From Candidatus Sulfopaludibacter sp. SbA3 (lineage in GTDB: Bacteria > Pseudomonadota > Alphaproteobacteria > Caulobacterales > Hyphomonadaceae): a stretch of 64,000 nt of DNA. Made by a program: the position numbers and the translations under genes. Of the stretch, positions 34,670 to 44,921 are shown piece by piece. The stretch lies in contig CAMDAC010000001.1 of assembly GCA_945888325.1 (NCBI GenBank), positions 186,001-250,000 on the forward strand, in the 5' to 3' direction. Every line of letters starts with the position of its first letter. Within the stretch, counting starts at the first letter, position 1. The notes beneath the pieces were generated by a model that searched no databases, was not told the origin of the DNA, and was given only the letters and a program-made list of their open reading frames with translations.

Positions 34670-35332
34670 ATGATGAACTTGATCGCCAGTATCAGCGCCG
34701 CCGCCCTTATCATGGGCGCGCCCCTGACGATGGTCCTGAAACAGGTCCCGACCAGCCCGTCCGTTTCGGCCCCTGCCCCGGCCGCGGCCGCCGCGCCGCT
34801 GACCGCCGCCGAGCGCTCGAAACTGCTTAAGGAGGCCGCCAAGGCGCTCGCGTCCGTGAAAACGGCGCGCGGCAAGTTCGAGCAGTATTCGCCGGATGGC
34901 TCCTACTCGACGGGCCAGTTCGCGATGTCGCGGCCCGGCAAGGTGCGGTTCGATTATGACGATCCGGTGCCGCTGGTGCTGGTGAGCGACGGGACGACTG
35001 TGGCGCTGCAGGATTCCGACCTGGAGACGACCGACCGGGTGCCGCTCGCCTCGACGCCGCTGTCGCTGCTGCTGTCGAGCACGCTGGACTTCGAGAAGGA
35101 AGCCGAAGTGGTGGATGTGCGCCGGACCGGCGACCAGACGAACATCACGGTGCGTGACAAGACCGGCGAGATGGACGGCACGCTGACCGTGGTGCTGGCA
35201 GACAATGCGCTGACCGGCTGGCGGACGGTGGACGCCAATGGCGGACGCACCTCGGTGCTGCTCAGCGGCGTGGAAACCGGCGCCAAACTGAACCCGCGCC
35301 TGTTCATCCTGAAGGATTTCGACAACCGCTGA
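34670..35332 (+). CDS. lolA: outer-membrane lipoprotein carrier protein LolA
   Basis: Periplasmic chaperone that ferries lipoproteins from LolCDE to the outer membrane. The 220-residue product starts with a signal peptide, then an Ala/Pro-rich linker (about 30-55), then the LolA fold: TARGKFEQYSPDGSYSTGQF, RPGKVRFDYDDPVPLVLVSD and the C-terminal NPRLFILKDFDNR. AAGGAG precedes the double ATG at 34670/34673. It follows a divergent YbbN gene and is followed by xth in the same direction, after a gap with a hairpin. FtsK lies 6 kb away, on the other strand. Confidence 0.9.
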   Translation: MMNLIASISAAALIMGAPLTMVLKQVPTSPSVSAPAPAAAAAPLTAAERSKLLKEAAKALASVKTARGKFEQYSPDGSYSTGQFAMSRPGKVRFDYDDPVPLVLVSDGTTVALQDSDLETTDRVPLASTPLSLLLSSTLDFEKEAEVVDVRRTGDQTNITVRDKTGEMDGTLTVVLADNALTGWRTVDANGGRTSVLLSGVETGAKLNPRLFILKDFDNR

Positions 35333-35628
35333 CCGGTGAGCGGAGTTACCTTCAATTAACTTGCGAATCTGATCGGCAGTGACATTATTGCCACTATCGA
35401 CGGCAAGGAAACCCCGCGCAGCACTGACCCCCCGCTGCGAACCTTCCGATCCGCCGAGACCAGTGGCAACTTGCCAGGGTCAAATCAAAGACGCCGTGAA
35501 AAGCGTCCGGCGCGCCCGAACTCCCCGCGTTCGGGCGCGTTGACGTTTCTGGGGCGGGATTTCGAAATTTCACGCCTTTCCCCAAGAACCGGGTTTCGCT
35601 TTGCGGGACGGCACTCTACTCCATCCGG
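35333..35628. other. 296-bp intergenic stretch between lolA and xth
   Basis: No gene was found here. It holds a small hairpin TGGCAACTTGCCA at 35463-35475 and a strong one at 35511-35539. The first part has AT-rich patches (TTCAATTAACTTGCG) that may be promoter-like, but no clear -35/-10 pair stands out. Confidence 0.5.
35511..35539 (+). terminator. strong hairpin between lolA and xth, possible terminator
   Basis: Perfect 11-bp stem CGCGCCCGAAC / GTTCGGGCGCG (35511-35521, 35529-35539) with a 7-nt loop. The tail TTGACGTTTCT is only weakly T-rich. It could stop lolA transcripts or sit in the xth leader. Confidence 0.5.
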
Positions 35629-36438
35629 ATGCCCAAGCCCCTCAGAATCGTCAGCTGGAACATCAACTCGGTGCGCCTGCGTGCGCCGAATGTAGAAGGC
35701 TTTGTCGCGGCCGAGAAGCCGGACGTCATCTGCCTTCAGGAAACAAAGTGTCAGGACGCAGAGTTTCCGCTGAAGGCGTTCAAGGAGATGGGCTTTGCGC
35801 ATGTCCTGATGCGCGGGCAACGCGGCGGGCATGCGGGCGTTGCGATTGCCTCGCGCACGCCGATCGAGGCCGTCGATACGCCGGACCTCTGCCGCGAGAA
35901 CCATGCGCGCGTGATTGCGGCGCGGCTGAAATCAGGCCTCGAGATCCACAACATCTACCTGCCGGCCGGCGGCGATGTGCCGGACGCGGCGGTGAACGAG
36001 AAGTTCGCCCACAAGCTCGATTTTCTCGACCGGCTGGGGCCCGGCTACAAGAAACTGAAAAAGGGCGTGCCGCGGATTCTCGTCGGCGATCTGAACGTTG
36101 CGCCGCACGAGCATGATGTCTGGTCGCACAAGCAGCTGCTCGGCATCGTCTCGCACACACCGGAAGAAACCGAGCGGCTGGAGGATGGGCGGAAAGTCGC
36201 CGGGTTCGCGGACATCGCGCGTCTCGCCGTGCCGGCCGAGCATAAACTCTACACCTGGTGGAGCTACCGCGCGACCGACTGGGCCGCCGCCAACAAGGGC
36301 CGGCGGCTGGACCATATCTGGGCCAACAAGGAAGCGCTCAGCGATACGAAGGTGGACAGCTACCGCGTGCATGTTGCCTGGCGCGGTGGCTGGAAGCCGT
36401 CCGACCATGCGCCGATCAGCGTCGAGGTGAAGGCCTAG
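35629..36438 (+). CDS. xth: exodeoxyribonuclease III (AP endonuclease) Xth
   Basis: Base-excision repair enzyme, 269 residues, that cleaves abasic sites and trims 3' ends. Family motifs are IVSWNINSVRLR near the start, CLQETKCQD with the catalytic glutamate, LVGDLNVAPHEHD, and the final RLDHIWANK and SDHAPISVE segments with the catalytic Asp-His pair. The stop codon shares the palindrome CTAG with the stop of the convergent response regulator gene, so the two genes overlap by 4 bp. Confidence 0.95.
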   Translation: MPKPLRIVSWNINSVRLRAPNVEGFVAAEKPDVICLQETKCQDAEFPLKAFKEMGFAHVLMRGQRGGHAGVAIASRTPIEAVDTPDLCRENHARVIAARLKSGLEIHNIYLPAGGDVPDAAVNEKFAHKLDFLDRLGPGYKKLKKGVPRILVGDLNVAPHEHDVWSHKQLLGIVSHTPEETERLEDGRKVAGFADIARLAVPAEHKLYTWWSYRATDWAAANKGRRLDHIWANKEALSDTKVDSYRVHVAWRGGWKPSDHAPISVEVKA

Positions 36439-37121
36439 ACCTGAAGGCGGTATCCGCCCGGATCGGTCATAAGCAGGCGCGCATTGCCGGGATCGGGCTC
36501 GACCTTCTGGCGGAGGCGGTAAATGTGCGTCTCCAGCGTGTGGGTGGTGACGGCGGCGTTGTAGCCCCAGACTTCCGACAGCAGCGTCTCGCGCGCGACC
36601 GCTTTTCCCCCTGCCCGGTAGAGGTACTTCAGGATCTCGGTTTCCTTCTCCGTCAGCCGGATGCGTTTGCCTTCCTTGGTGCGCAGCGTCTTGGTCGAGG
36701 GGCGGAACTCATAGGGGCCAATCTCGAACGTCGCATCTTCGGTCTGCTCAAAGCTGCGCAGCTGGGCGCGCACGCGCGCGAGCAGCACCGAGAAGGTGAA
36801 GGGCTTCGCGACATAGTCGTTGGCGCCGGCATCGAGCCCGGCGACCGTGTCGGCCTCGCCGGTACGGCCCGTCAGCATGATGATCGGCGCGCGGATCCCG
36901 GCGGCTCGCAGGCGCTTGCAGGTCTCGATGCCGTTGATGCCGGGCATGTCGACATCCAGCACGATGATGTCGACACGCTGGGCGGCGGCGAGAGCCAGCG
37001 CGTCCTCACCGGTTCCCGCACTTGTGACCTGGAAGCCCTCGCTCAGCTCGAACTGCTCGGCGAGCGAGTCGCGAAAGTCGGCCTCGTCATCGACGATGAG
37101 AATGTGTTTCTTGGCCGACAT
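36435..37121 (-). CDS. OmpR-family response regulator
   Basis: A two-domain transcription factor of 228 residues from the ATG at 37121. The receiver domain has the acidic pocket in ILIVDDEADF, the phospho-acceptor in IIVLDVDMPG and the conserved lysine in DYVAKPF. The C-terminal winged helix includes RLTEKETEILKYLYRAGGKAVARE and THTLETHIYRLRQKVE. No histidine kinase is adjacent, so the partner is unknown. A GTG one codon earlier (37124) is an alternative start. It is divergent from the L,D-transpeptidase gene with 118 bp between, and convergent with xth. Confidence 0.92.
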   Translation of the reverse strand: MSAKKHILIVDDEADFRDSLAEQFELSEGFQVTSAGTGEDALALAAAQRVDIIVLDVDMPGINGIETCKRLRAAGIRAPIIMLTGRTGEADTVAGLDAGANDYVAKPFTFSVLLARVRAQLRSFEQTEDATFEIGPYEFRPSTKTLRTKEGKRIRLTEKETEILKYLYRAGGKAVARETLLSEVWGYNAAVTTHTLETHIYRLRQKVEPDPGNARLLMTDPGGYRLQV

Positions 37122-37239
37122 CACGAAAATCCTTCAACGCCTACATGGGCTTAGGTCCGGGCACCCCTTGGCGCCGGGCATGGCGGGCTGCATAGTTCGG
37201 CGCGTCACCAGAGGCCAATAACAATCCCGGGAGCCGAGA

Positions 37240-37749
37240 CTGGCAAGCCATTTCACTGCCTTTGCAGACGGGCGTTTTGAAGGCGAAGGCCTGGTTTTCC
37301 GCTGCGCGCTCGGAAAAGGCGGAGTCAAACCGGCGGCGGCAAAGCGCGAAGGCGACGGGGCCTCGCCGATCGGCGCCTGGCCGGCGCGGCGGGTGTTTTA
37401 CCGGCCGGACAAGGGACCACCGCCGGAAACCGGATTGCCGGCCATCGGCCTGAAGCCGGAAGACGGCTGGAGCGATGACCACGCCGAGCCGAGCTACAAC
37501 CGTCTCGTTAACCTGCCCTGCCGGGGCAGCCATGAAAGGCTCTGGCGGGAGGACGGGCTCTACGACCTGATCGTCGAACTCGGCTACAATGACGATCCCG
37601 TCATGGCGGAGATGGGCAGCGCGATCTTCCTGCATGTGGCGCGGGCCGGATATGCACCGACTGAGGGCTGTATCGCGCTGGCGGAAGAAGACCTGCGAGC
37701 CGTGCTGAAATTGCTGGGCGGCGGGTCGGTGATCGAGATCCGGGCCTAG
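37240..37749 (+). CDS. L,D-transpeptidase (YkuD family) with an apparent CTG start
   Basis: Cross-linking or peptide-modifying cell-wall enzyme of 169 residues. The YkuD active site is IFLHVARAGYAPTEGCIAL with the histidine and the catalytic cysteine. Family homology (GLVFRCALGKGGVKPAAAKR, EGDGASPIGAWPARRV) extends well upstream of the first canonical start, a GTG at 37393. In the same frame a stop (TAA) closes the frame 7 codons before a CTG at 37240, and GGGAG lies 6 nt before that CTG. No ATG, GTG or TTG exists in between. So the start is either CTG or a sequence error hides a usual one. No signal peptide is seen. Confidence 0.75.
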   Translation: MASHFTAFADGRFEGEGLVFRCALGKGGVKPAAAKREGDGASPIGAWPARRVFYRPDKGPPPETGLPAIGLKPEDGWSDDHAEPSYNRLVNLPCRGSHERLWREDGLYDLIVELGYNDDPVMAEMGSAIFLHVARAGYAPTEGCIALAEEDLRAVLKLLGGGSVIEIRA

Positions 37750-38405
37750 ACTCGCTCACCAAACAGCGCCGTGCCCACGCGGACATGCGTTGCGCCGTAG
37801 CGGGCGGCGAGTTCGTAGTCTCCGCTCATGCCCATCGACAGGGACTGCAATCCGTTCGCGCGGGCGAGTTGGGCGAGCAGCGCAAAGTGCGGTCCGGCCG
37901 GCTCGCCCACCGGCGGGATGCACATCAGGCCGTCTATTTCGAGGCCTTTGGCGCGCGCATGATCCAGCAAGGCGGGCAGATCAGCGGGCGAAACGCCGGC
38001 TTTCTGCGGCTCCTCGCCCGTATTCACCTGGATCATCAGGCGCGGACGGCGGCCAACTTTCGCCATGGCGGCGGCCAGCGCATCGGCGAGCTTCGGCCGG
38101 TCGAGCGTCTGGATGACATCGCAGAGGCGGACCGCGTCCTCGGCCTTGTTCGACTGCAGCGGGCCGATCAGGTGCAGTTCGAGATCCGGAAAGCGCGCGC
38201 GGCGGGCTTCCCAATGGGCTTTGGCTTCCTGAACGCGGTTTTCCCCGAATACCCGCTGGCCGGTGGCGAGCATGTCTTCGAGCGCTTCGTCCGGCTGTGT
38301 CTTGGACACCGCCACCAGCACGGGCGGCGGGGTGGCCGCGGCGGCGAGCTGCGCGAGGATCAAATCCCGGCGTTTGGAAATTCCGGCTTCCGGCGTATCG
38401 GTCAT
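37746..38405 (-). CDS. PLP homeostasis protein, YggS/PROSC family
   Basis: Pyridoxal-phosphate-binding TIM-barrel protein of 219 residues without catalytic activity of its own. It controls free PLP levels. The PLP lysine is in PPVLVAVSKTQPDEAL, and further signatures are FGENRVQEAKAHWEA, LIGPLQSNKAEDAV, QVNTGEEPQKAG and the C-terminal LSMGMSGDYELAARYGATHVRVGTALFG. The start at 38405 is 4 bp from the start of the divergent ThiE-like gene. The stop overlaps that of the L,D-transpeptidase gene in a CTAG palindrome. Confidence 0.94.
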   Translation of the reverse strand: MTDTPEAGISKRRDLILAQLAAAATPPPVLVAVSKTQPDEALEDMLATGQRVFGENRVQEAKAHWEARRARFPDLELHLIGPLQSNKAEDAVRLCDVIQTLDRPKLADALAAAMAKVGRRPRLMIQVNTGEEPQKAGVSPADLPALLDHARAKGLEIDGLMCIPPVGEPAGPHFALLAQLARANGLQSLSMGMSGDYELAARYGATHVRVGTALFGERV

Positions 38406-38409
38406 CGCG

Positions 38410-39078
38410 ATGAGCCTAGAACCCCAAAGCCGGGCGCAGCGCAAGCTGATAGCCGCTGCGCGCCTCAGCGCGTCGCACCTGCCCCCTGCCCTGCCCCCGG
38501 CCTGGTTCGTGACCGATCCGGCTCGGACACCGGACCCGGCGGCGATTGCGAGCGGCCTTCCGGCGGGATTTGGCGTCATTTACCGGCATTTTGGCGCGGC
38601 TGACCGGGAGCGCGTGGCCCGGACGCTGGCCGGGATCTGTGCGCGACGCGGGCTGGCCTTTCTGGTTGCGGCCGATCCCGGGTTGGCCGCCAAGGTGGGC
38701 GCGGACGGGGTACACTGGCCTTCCCGCCTTCGGCACGCGGCGCGCCGTTGGCAGACCCGGTTCGCTGTGCAGACGGTCAGCGCCCATTCTGCGCGGGAAT
38801 TGCGCGTTGCGGCCAGACTGCCCGTCGACGCGGTGCTGCTGTCGACCGTGTTTGCGTCGCGCAGTGCGAGCGCGGGAACAGCGATGGGCGCGCTCCGGTT
38901 TCGCCAACTGGTCCGGGACGCGGGACTTACTGTTTATGCGCTGGGCGGTGTGGCGCCCGAGAACGCCGGGGGCATCTCGAAAGTGGCAGGCTTCGCCGCA
39001 GTAGACGGCATGTGCGCGTTCACTGCCGGGCCGCGTAGAGAAAGCGGGCATAGCCAATCTCCGCAGCGTTCTTCGTGA
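38410..39078 (+). CDS. ThiE/TenI-like thiamine phosphate synthase homologue
   Basis: A 222-residue TIM-barrel protein of the ThiE family. Recognisable parts are AWFVTDPARTPDPAAIA at the start, VGADGVHWPS in the middle and LPVDAVLLSTVFASRSASAG with YALGGVAPENA at the end. The usual ThiE substrate segments are altered: the Q-x-R-x-K strand is replaced by GVIYRHFGA and the INDR strand by LVAADPG. So it may have lost or changed ThiE activity. It starts 4 bp from the yggS start and overlaps the convergent DinB-like gene by 59 bp at its 3' end. Confidence 0.75.
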   Translation: MSLEPQSRAQRKLIAAARLSASHLPPALPPAWFVTDPARTPDPAAIASGLPAGFGVIYRHFGAADRERVARTLAGICARRGLAFLVAADPGLAAKVGADGVHWPSRLRHAARRWQTRFAVQTVSAHSARELRVAARLPVDAVLLSTVFASRSASAGTAMGALRFRQLVRDAGLTVYALGGVAPENAGGISKVAGFAAVDGMCAFTAGPRRESGHSQSPQRSS

Positions 39079-39586
39079 GCTCAAGGTTCACCCAGGCAGC
39101 GACGTCTGCAAAGGGGCGGTCCAGGAATGGCCAGCGGGTAAGTTGGGAAGACTGCAGCTCTGTCTCGGTCAACGCGTCGAGAGCCTCCACCCATCTGGAT
39201 TCCAGCCCGGAGATCCATGCCACTGCCGCCGCGGCGTTGCCAGGCCAGATGATGTCTTCGCGGCGCAGGCGACCTTCGCCGAAGGAATGGTCGAGCACCA
39301 TCGACCACCAGAAACCGATGTGCCAGGTCAACCAGGCGATGCTGGGCGGGCCGAGGGCATAAGCCTCGTCTTCTGGCCAGTCTGCAGTCCAGCGCCCCTC
39401 TGCTGACAACTGCACGTGCGGCCCCACAGGCGCCGGGCGCCAGAAGCACTCATCGTCGGTCAGCGTTGCGAGATGGTAGTTTAACAGGCGCGAGGCCGTG
39501 CCGAACTGCGCGTTAAGCGCAGGCTTGATCAGAACTTGAAGGCCGATTTCAGCCGGATGCCGGCTTCGACGTCCTGATTTTCCCAA
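39020..39586 (-). CDS. DinB-like four-helix protein
   Basis: Protein of up to 188 residues with the DinB/YfiT layout: LLNYHLATLTDDECFWRPAP, WLTWHIGFWWSMVLDH with the first metal-type histidine, LTETELQSSQL, and a C-terminal helix LELTKNAAEIGYARFLYAA. Such proteins include metal-dependent thiol S-transferases, but the substrate here is unknown. The exact start is uncertain: the first ATG overlaps the ntrZ 3' end by 58 bp, and no later ATG or GTG fits. Its 3' end overlaps the convergent ThiE-like gene by 59 bp. Confidence 0.72.
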   Translation of the reverse strand: MGKSGRRSRHPAEIGLQVLIKPALNAQFGTASRLLNYHLATLTDDECFWRPAPVGPHVQLSAEGRWTADWPEDEAYALGPPSIAWLTWHIGFWWSMVLDHSFGEGRLRREDIIWPGNAAAAVAWISGLESRWVEALDALTETELQSSQLTRWPFLDRPFADVAAWVNLELTKNAAEIGYARFLYAARQ

Positions 39587-39990
39587 CGGGCGGAATCGTT
39601 CAACCCGTTCAGTTCATCCGCGCGGATGCTGACTTCACCGCCAACCGAGAAGCGGGGCGTGATCTTGAAAGTCGCGCCGGCCTGGACTTCCTCGCGGGGA
39701 AGCGGCGAGGTGCCGAGGCGGGTGAACTTGTCGACGCTCAGTTCCCAGCGGGAATCACCGCCGAGACGCATCGAGAAATCCTGCGACGGCTCAGCCTGCC
39801 ATTGCGGGCGGTTTTCAGCCGGCTTGGCTTCAGAGAACTGGCGATACCACTCGGCCCGGGCCGACGGGGTTTCCGAGGCGGTGGGCGCTTCGATCCGGAT
39901 GGCGTCATCATCCGCGCGCACCTGTGCGATCGCAGGGGCCGAGAAGGCCGCCGCAGCGAAGGCAAAGGAAAGGGCAAAACGAGCGCGCAT
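39529..39990 (-). CDS. ntrZ: NtrZ-family periplasmic regulatory protein
   Basis: A 153-residue exported protein. From the ATG at 39990, with AGGA 8 nt upstream, a signal peptide (MRARFALSFAFAAAAFSAPA plus IAQ) is followed by a mature part with EWYRQFSEAKPAENRPQWQA, ITPRFSVGGEVSIRADEL and a C-terminal VEAGIRLKSAFKF. This matches the small periplasmic NtrZ protein described in Caulobacter, which acts on the sensor kinase NtrY. The kinase is not in the window. A near-consensus CtrA box lies about 40 bp upstream. The assignment is by memory of the family. Confidence 0.65.
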   Translation of the reverse strand: MRARFALSFAFAAAAFSAPAIAQVRADDDAIRIEAPTASETPSARAEWYRQFSEAKPAENRPQWQAEPSQDFSMRLGGDSRWELSVDKFTRLGTSPLPREEVQAGATFKITPRFSVGGEVSIRADELNGLNDSARWENQDVEAGIRLKSAFKF

Positions 39991-40030
39991 CAAAGACATC
40001 CTAGGCACCCGAGATAGTCTGCGCAGGTTG

Positions 40031-40045
40031 CTAATGAAAGATTAA
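40031..40045. promoter_or_regulatory. near-consensus CtrA box upstream of ntrZ
   Basis: CTAATGAAAGATTAA fits TTAA-N7-TTAA with one mismatch. It lies 41 bp upstream of the ntrZ ATG, in the 75-bp gap before the porin-like gene's 3' end. Binding is inferred only from the motif. Confidence 0.45.
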
Positions 40046-40065
40046 CATTCGGAAACTCTGGGCTT

Positions 40066-41250
40066 TTAGCCTGACAGTGTGATTTCGATCACAATGCCAT
40101 CGGCCTCTTCGCGTATTTGGGGCACCAAGGGGAGCGGGTTTCCCGTATAGCGGGTGTCGCGCCACTGCCAGCCCCCGACAACGCGGACCTGATCGCCGAT
40201 ATTCCGGCCCAGCGACAGGCCCAGCGACTCCGATTCGGCGCCGATTCCCTCGTCCTCCGCATTCGCCAGCTCGAACCCGGCGTCGATCTTGCCGAGGGTC
40301 AGGCGCAAGGCGGCCGACAGGGCGGAATAATCCCCGTTGCCGAGGGCAAAGCCGTTATCGCTGTCCAGGTAGCTCGCCCCGAAGGCCAGCGAGGAGAACT
40401 CCACAGATCCGCCGGCGGACCAGGTTTCGACCGTGTCATAGACGCCGGGAAGCGCGGTCTGCGCCGCATCGGCCTGGCTCCAGGCCGCCCCCGCCCGCAG
40501 ACGGACGCCGCTGCGCGGCAGGCGGCGGGAGACGTTGAGACCGACTTCGACGGCATTCTCGATGTCCGGCTGCGGCGCCCCGCCAAGATCGCGGACGGGA
40601 TCACGGTCGAGGCCGCCGGCATTGGCCTCCGGCGTCAGGGACACCCCTGCCCGCGCGCCGAGGATGCGCGGGGTGGCGTAACTCACCTTGAGGGACGGGC
40701 CGGTGAGGTCATGGTCAGTGCGCGCGATCGTCCGGCCGGTGGGGTCGAGCGACGGATTGACCAGCGCTGCATGGCGAAACAGCGTCGGCGCGCCTTCGAA
40801 GAAGCGCGTGGCGACGCCGTCATCGAGACCGGCGCGCAGCTCGCCGTAGCCGCCCTCTATATATATGTAGCCCGTTTCGATCCGCCCGCGGGGGCCGGCA
40901 TCCTCGGCGGCGGGACCGCGTGCCAGGCCGCTGAACGCGCCGGAAGGGGTTGGCAAGGGCTGTTTAGGGCCGAACACACCGCTGAACCCGGCCCGAGCGG
41001 GCGAGTCCTTGTCGAAGCCGCCCGAGGCGCGAAAGCCGACTTCGGCACCGTTTTCGAGAACCAGGTTCGCCGCGAAGGCGCCGCGCGCAGTATAAAGAAC
41101 CGACTCGTCGGCGTCCGCGGCCGCCACGACGGCGGCCTCATAGGTCGCCTCGGTTTCGATGCCGCCGGGTTCATCCCAGACATCCTGGGCCGAGGCGGGC
41201 GCCGCGCCTACGGCCATCATGATAGCCAGACCTGTCAGATGTTGCCGCAT
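40066..41250 (-). CDS. porin-like outer-membrane beta-barrel protein
   Basis: A 394-residue exported protein from the ATG at 41250 with GAGGGAG upstream. A signal peptide ends near APASAQ. The mature part alternates polar and hydrophobic residues in strands with tight turns, including RIETGYIYIEGGYGELRAGL, ISVYATP-like segments (LKVSYATPRILGARAGV) and the aspartate-rich loop YLDSDNGFALG. This is the general pattern of alphaproteobacterial trimeric porins, but the terminal residue is Gly instead of the usual Phe. The solute is unknown. It is convergent with nothing and lies upstream of ntrZ on the same strand. Confidence 0.8.
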   Translation of the reverse strand: MRQHLTGLAIMMAVGAAPASAQDVWDEPGGIETEATYEAAVVAAADADESVLYTARGAFAANLVLENGAEVGFRASGGFDKDSPARAGFSGVFGPKQPLPTPSGAFSGLARGPAAEDAGPRGRIETGYIYIEGGYGELRAGLDDGVATRFFEGAPTLFRHAALVNPSLDPTGRTIARTDHDLTGPSLKVSYATPRILGARAGVSLTPEANAGGLDRDPVRDLGGAPQPDIENAVEVGLNVSRRLPRSGVRLRAGAAWSQADAAQTALPGVYDTVETWSAGGSVEFSSLAFGASYLDSDNGFALGNGDYSALSAALRLTLGKIDAGFELANAEDEGIGAESESLGLSLGRNIGDQVRVVGGWQWRDTRYTGNPLPLVPQIREEADGIVIEITLSG

Positions 41251-41368
41251 CGAGAAACTCCCTCGCGAAGTGTCCGGTTCGGGCCATGCGCAGAACGACA
41301 CTGGCGAGGCCATACCTGCGTTGTTATACACGCCCCGTGAACAAGGTCTTGCACGCAGGAACACAACG

Positions 41369-41794
41369 ATGATGAAGCCGATGACTGCCGCCGCTTTTGC
41401 AGCGATGATCGCCCTGAGCGGATGCCTGTCGGGCGGCAAATCCAACTCGGCTGCCGACGCTGCGGCGGAATCGGTGGGCGCCGTGAACCCCTACCTGTGG
41501 CGCGCCACGCTCGACACGATGGCGCCTCTGCCGCTGGTCAGCGCCGACGCCCTCGGCGGGCTCGTCATCTATGACTGGAAGTCGTTCGAGGGTGCGCCCG
41601 CCGAACGGATCAAGGCAACGGTCTATATCCTGGACTCGCGGCTACGCGCCGACGGCGTCAAGGTCAGCGTCTATCGCCAGGTCAATACCGAGGGTACCTG
41701 GACTGACGCGGCGGTGGATTCTGAAACCGGCCAGCAGCTCGAGAACAAGATTCTTGAGCGGGCCCGACTTCTTAAGGCATCCGAGATCGGCTAA
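41369..41794 (+). CDS. DUF3576 lipoprotein
   Basis: A 141-residue predicted lipoprotein: the lipobox LSGC gives Cys after about residue 16, followed by LSGGKSNS. The mature domain (VNPYLWRATLDTMAPLPLVS, ADALGGLVIYDWKSF, KATVYILDSRLRADGVKVSV) is DUF3576, a family confined to alphaproteobacteria. It is commonly found just before leuS and lptE, as here, which suggests a role in the outer envelope. AGGA precedes the ATG. Confidence 0.9.
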   Translation: MMKPMTAAAFAAMIALSGCLSGGKSNSAADAAAESVGAVNPYLWRATLDTMAPLPLVSADALGGLVIYDWKSFEGAPAERIKATVYILDSRLRADGVKVSVYRQVNTEGTWTDAAVDSETGQQLENKILERARLLKASEIG

Positions 41795-41841
41795 AGCGCC
41801 GGACTTCGACCTTACTTCTGATGCCTTGATGGGAGCGCCGG

Positions 41842-44435
<2,594 letters not shown>

Positions 44436-44439
<4 letters not shown>

Positions 44440-44921
44440 AACGCTTCATCGCCGCCCTGCTTATCGCCGCCTCAAGCGCTTGCCTCAGCGCCTGCGGCTT
44501 CCAGCCGGTCTATGCGCCGGTGGACGGCAAGTTCGCCGATGCCGGGCTGATCGAGGTCGCAGAGATCCGGGGCAGGCCGGGACACATGCTGCGCCAGGCC
44601 TTGCTGCAGGAACTGGCGCTCGGCGTGCCGGGCCTGACGGAGCAGGTGACCCTGAAGGTTGACCTGGATGACCAGCTCTCACGTCTCGCCTTCCAGCCGG
44701 ACGGGGCCGCTTCGCGCTCCAGCGTTCTGGCGATCGGGGCTTATTCGATGACGGGCGAGACGGTTTCGGTGACCGGCAGCGTGAATGTCGAGACCGGCTT
44801 CCTGGTCCCCGACTCGCCGTTCGGCGACATCGCGGCGCAGACCAGTGCGTCCGACCGCGCGATGCGGATGCTCGCCAAGCGGATCGCGGACGACATCCGC
44901 CTTAAGTTCGCGTCGCAGTAA
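44436..44921 (+). CDS. lptE: LPS assembly lipoprotein LptE
   Basis: Outer-membrane lipoprotein of 161 residues that plugs LptD. The lipobox is LSAC in [17 protein letters not shown], where CGFQPVY is the conserved start of mature LptE. The rest is a short alpha/beta domain with [20 protein letters not shown]. The start overlaps the leuS stop (ATGA), and its stop overlaps the holA start by one base (TAATG), as in the conserved leuS-lptE-holA operon. Confidence 0.93.

Noticed and set aside
37393-37749. Short version of the L,D-transpeptidase from the GTG
   Set aside because: It would cut off the first beta strands that show family homology upstream.
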